Shown: piece after piece, positions 62,313 to 64,000 of the stretch | Position numbering within the stretch: position 1 is the first letter of the stretch | Layout: each line of letters starts with the position of its first letter | Assembly: GCF_003633685.1 (NCBI RefSeq) | Contig: NZ_RBKT01000001.1 | Coordinates: 1,674,001-1,738,000, forward strand | Direction of reading: 5' to 3' | Source of the DNA: Micromonospora pisi | Lineage (GTDB): Bacteria; Actinomycetota; Actinomycetes; Mycobacteriales; Micromonosporaceae | DNA: 64,000 nucleotides | Made by a program: the position numbers and the translations under genes | The notes under the pieces: model-generated | Database searches by the model: none | Told to the model about the DNA's origin: nothing | Seen by the model: only the letters and a program-made list of their open reading frames with translations

Positions 62313-63023
62313 TCAGGCCACGCCCAGGTACGCCTCCTTGACCGCCGGGTCGGTCAGGAGTTCCTGTCCGGAACCCTCCTTGACGATCCGGCCGGTCTCC
62401 AACACGTAACCGCGGTGGGCCCGGGAGAGCGCCTGCTGCGCGTTCTGCTCCACCAACAGGATCGTGGTGCCCTGCTCGTTGATCCGCGTGATGATCTCGA
62501 AGATCTGCTGGATCAACTTGGGCGCCAGACCCATCGAGGGCTCGTCGAGCAGGAGCAACCGGGGCCGGGTCATCATGGCCCGACCGACCGCCAGCATCTG
62601 CTGCTCACCGCCGGAGAGCGTGCCGCCAGGCTGCTTGCGCCGCTCGAGCAGCCGGGGGAAGAGGCCGTACACCATCTCCAGGTCCTCGGCGATGCCCGCC
62701 TTGTCCCGTCGGGTGTAGGCACCCATCTCCAGGTTCTCGTGCACCGTCATGCCGGGGAAGACCCCCCGACCCTCCGGCGACTGCCCGATCCCACGGATCA
62801 CCCGCAGGTCGGCGCGCATCTTGGTGACATCGGTACCGTCGAACCGGATCGAACCGGCGGCAACCGGACGCAGACCGGAGATGGCCCGCATCGTGGTCGT
62901 CTTGCCGGCACCGTTCGCCCCGATCAGGGCCACGATCTCGCCCTCGGCGACGGTCAGGCTGATGCCGTGCAGCGCCTGGATCCGGCCGTACAGCAGGGTC
63001 AGGTTGTCGATCTCAAGCAGCAT
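62313..63023 (-). CDS. livF: Branched-chain amino acid ABC transporter, ATPase LivF
   Basis: A 236-residue ABC ATPase: IVALIGANGAGKTTTMRAIS (Walker A), GGTLSGGEQQMLAVGRAMM (signature) and LLLDEPSMGLAPKLIQQIFE (Walker B), with the ALSRAHRGYVLETGRIVKEG ending typical of LivF. Together with LivG and the membrane and binding proteins it imports branched-chain amino acids or related compounds. Its start overlaps the LivG stop by 11 bases. Confidence 0.93.
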   Translation of the reverse strand: MLLEIDNLTLLYGRIQALHGISLTVAEGEIVALIGANGAGKTTTMRAISGLRPVAAGSIRFDGTDVTKMRADLRVIRGIGQSPEGRGVFPGMTVHENLEMGAYTRRDKAGIAEDLEMVYGLFPRLLERRKQPGGTLSGGEQQMLAVGRAMMTRPRLLLLDEPSMGLAPKLIQQIFEIITRINEQGTTILLVEQNAQQALSRAHRGYVLETGRIVKEGSGQELLTDPAVKEAYLGVA

Positions 63024-63972
63024 CTTCCGACACCCCCAGGTAAGCCGCGATCACCTTCGGGTCGTCGCGGACCTCGGCCGGCGTACCCTCGGCGATCTTC
63101 TGACCGAACTCCAGCACCACGATCCGGTCGGTGACGCCCATGACGAGCCGCATGTCGTGCTCGATGAGCAGCACCGTGACGCCACGGTCCCGGATCTTGC
63201 GGATCAACTGGAGCAGGGCCTCCTTCTCCGCCGGGTTGAAGCCGGCAGCCGGCTCGTCCAGGCAGAGCAGGGTCGGATCGGTGGCCAGCGCGCGGGCGAT
63301 CTCCAACCGGCGCTGGTCACCGTAGGAGAGGTTGCGGGCCAGGTTCTCCGTGTGGCTGTTCACCCCGACGAAGTCGAGCAGCTCACGAGCCTTCTCCTTG
63401 CCCTGCTTCTCCTCCCGCCAGTGCCGGGGCAGCCGCAGCAGCGCGCTGGGCACGCTGGTCCTGTGGTGCGCGTCCGCGCCCACCTGCACGTTCTCCAGCA
63501 CGGTCATCTCGGGGAAGAGACGAATGTTCTGGAACGTACGGGCGACACCCAACTTGGTGATCTTGAAGCGCTTCTGCCCGCTGAGCTTGCGGCCCTGGAA
63601 CCGGATCTCGCCCTCGGTCGGGGTGTAGACCCCGGTCATGGCGTTGAAGCAGGTGGTCTTCCCGGCGCCGTTCGGACCGATCAGGCCGAGGATCTCCCCC
63701 TTGTAGAGGGTGAAGTTCACCTGGTTCAGCGCCACCACCCCACCGAAGCGCAGCGTGACGTTGTCCACCTCGAGCAGTGGCTCACGGCCGGCCGGCGGTA
63801 CCGCCGGCCCCGGGGTCTCCTCGCGCGGCGAGGGGATCTGTGCTGTCGGCCCGTGCGCGGCCTCGGCGCCAACGCCGGACTCCGGCGGGGAACCCACCTC
63901 GACCCGGGCGTCCGGGGCGAGATCACGCTCGCTGGTCACATCCCGCTCACTGCCCATCTGCGGCTCACTCAA
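63013..63972 (-). CDS. livG: Branched-chain amino acid ABC transporter, ATPase LivG
   Basis: A 319-residue ABC ATPase. Walker A is LGLIGPNGAGKTTCFNAMTG, signature NLSYGDQRRLEIARAL, Walker B PTLLCLDEPAAGFNPAEKEA. Before the ABC domain are about 65 residues rich in Pro, Glu and Gly without structure, unusual for LivG. The TTG at 63972 is preceded by AAGGAGG about 9 bases upstream and overlaps the end of livM; ATG 63957 is an alternative. Confidence 0.9.
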   Translation of the reverse strand: MSEPQMGSERDVTSERDLAPDARVEVGSPPESGVGAEAAHGPTAQIPSPREETPGPAVPPAGREPLLEVDNVTLRFGGVVALNQVNFTLYKGEILGLIGPNGAGKTTCFNAMTGVYTPTEGEIRFQGRKLSGQKRFKITKLGVARTFQNIRLFPEMTVLENVQVGADAHHRTSVPSALLRLPRHWREEKQGKEKARELLDFVGVNSHTENLARNLSYGDQRRLEIARALATDPTLLCLDEPAAGFNPAEKEALLQLIRKIRDRGVTVLLIEHDMRLVMGVTDRIVVLEFGQKIAEGTPAEVRDDPKVIAAYLGVSEDAA

Positions 63973-64000
63973 CGACCGCCACCTCCTTCTGCCGGTCCTT
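63965..64000 (-). CDS. livM: C-terminal end of LivM-type permease (cut by window edge)
   Basis: The last 11 codons (KDRQKEVAVVE) and the stop at 63967-63965 of a gene entering from the right edge. It overlaps the start of livG, the usual position of livM. The assignment is by context only. Confidence 0.5.
   Translation of the reverse strand, partial: KDRQKEVAVVE

Noticed and set aside
60393-63134. A 913-codon open frame on the plus strand
   Set aside because: Shadow of polA and livF; repetitive Val/Gly/Arg/His composition and no recognisable domain.

Overview
The window is high-GC actinobacterial DNA with the family-level flavour of Micromonosporaceae. This call rests on the gene order (polA, rpsA, coaE, uvrB, uvrA and uvrC within about 47 kb), mycothiol-type enzymes, many GTG and leaderless starts, a CoaE-GrpB fusion and a dispersed hairpin repeat. 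No rRNA, tRNA, CRISPR array, transposase or clear prophage was seen. The genus cannot be fixed from sequence alone.

Left part (1-14.7 kb) is accessory and regulatory. It holds a TetR/hydrolase pair with a perfect operator palindrome, a flavin-dependent monooxygenase, an AbiEii-type nucleotidyltransferase with a duplicated unknown N-terminal domain, and an ECF sigma factor with its own NTF2-like domain. An ArsR/AHSA1 pair has an operator over its start codon. A YbaB, WXG-like, CpnT-like, toxin, immunity operon (9801-12218) looks like a type VII-secreted polymorphic toxin unit. A divergent MarR/MFS pair follows.

The middle (14.7-39 kb) carries housekeeping and envelope genes: uvrC, uvrA, rsgA, a Rieske lipoprotein, a mycothiol-type isomerase with a metallo-beta-lactamase-fold partner, a MazEF-like module, a cold-shock protein, two DedA proteins (one fused to a degenerate PAP2 domain), a signal-less amidase, a lytic transglycosylase, typA, and a likely murein-peptide recycling run (beta-lactamase-like protein, dipeptide epimerase, NlpC/P60).

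The right part (39-64 kb) starts with a TerC-type transporter behind a yybP-ykoY manganese riboswitch. Next is the most intriguing locus: a six-gene operon of the functionally unassigned STM4011-STM4015 families (two radical-SAM proteins, a sulfatase-like hydrolase, an ATP-grasp-like protein and two leucine-rich-repeat paralogues), with a 4-nt overlap at every junction. After it come uvrB, coaE, rpsA, polA and the start of a branched-chain amino-acid ABC transporter operon (livF, livG, end of livM) cut by the window edge.

Two cross-cutting patterns stand out. polA, uvrB and uvrC share a candidate DNA-damage (PafBC/RecA-NDp type) promoter placed so that the mRNA would be leaderless. A hairpin element with near-identical arms recurs three times, each time downstream of a stop codon.
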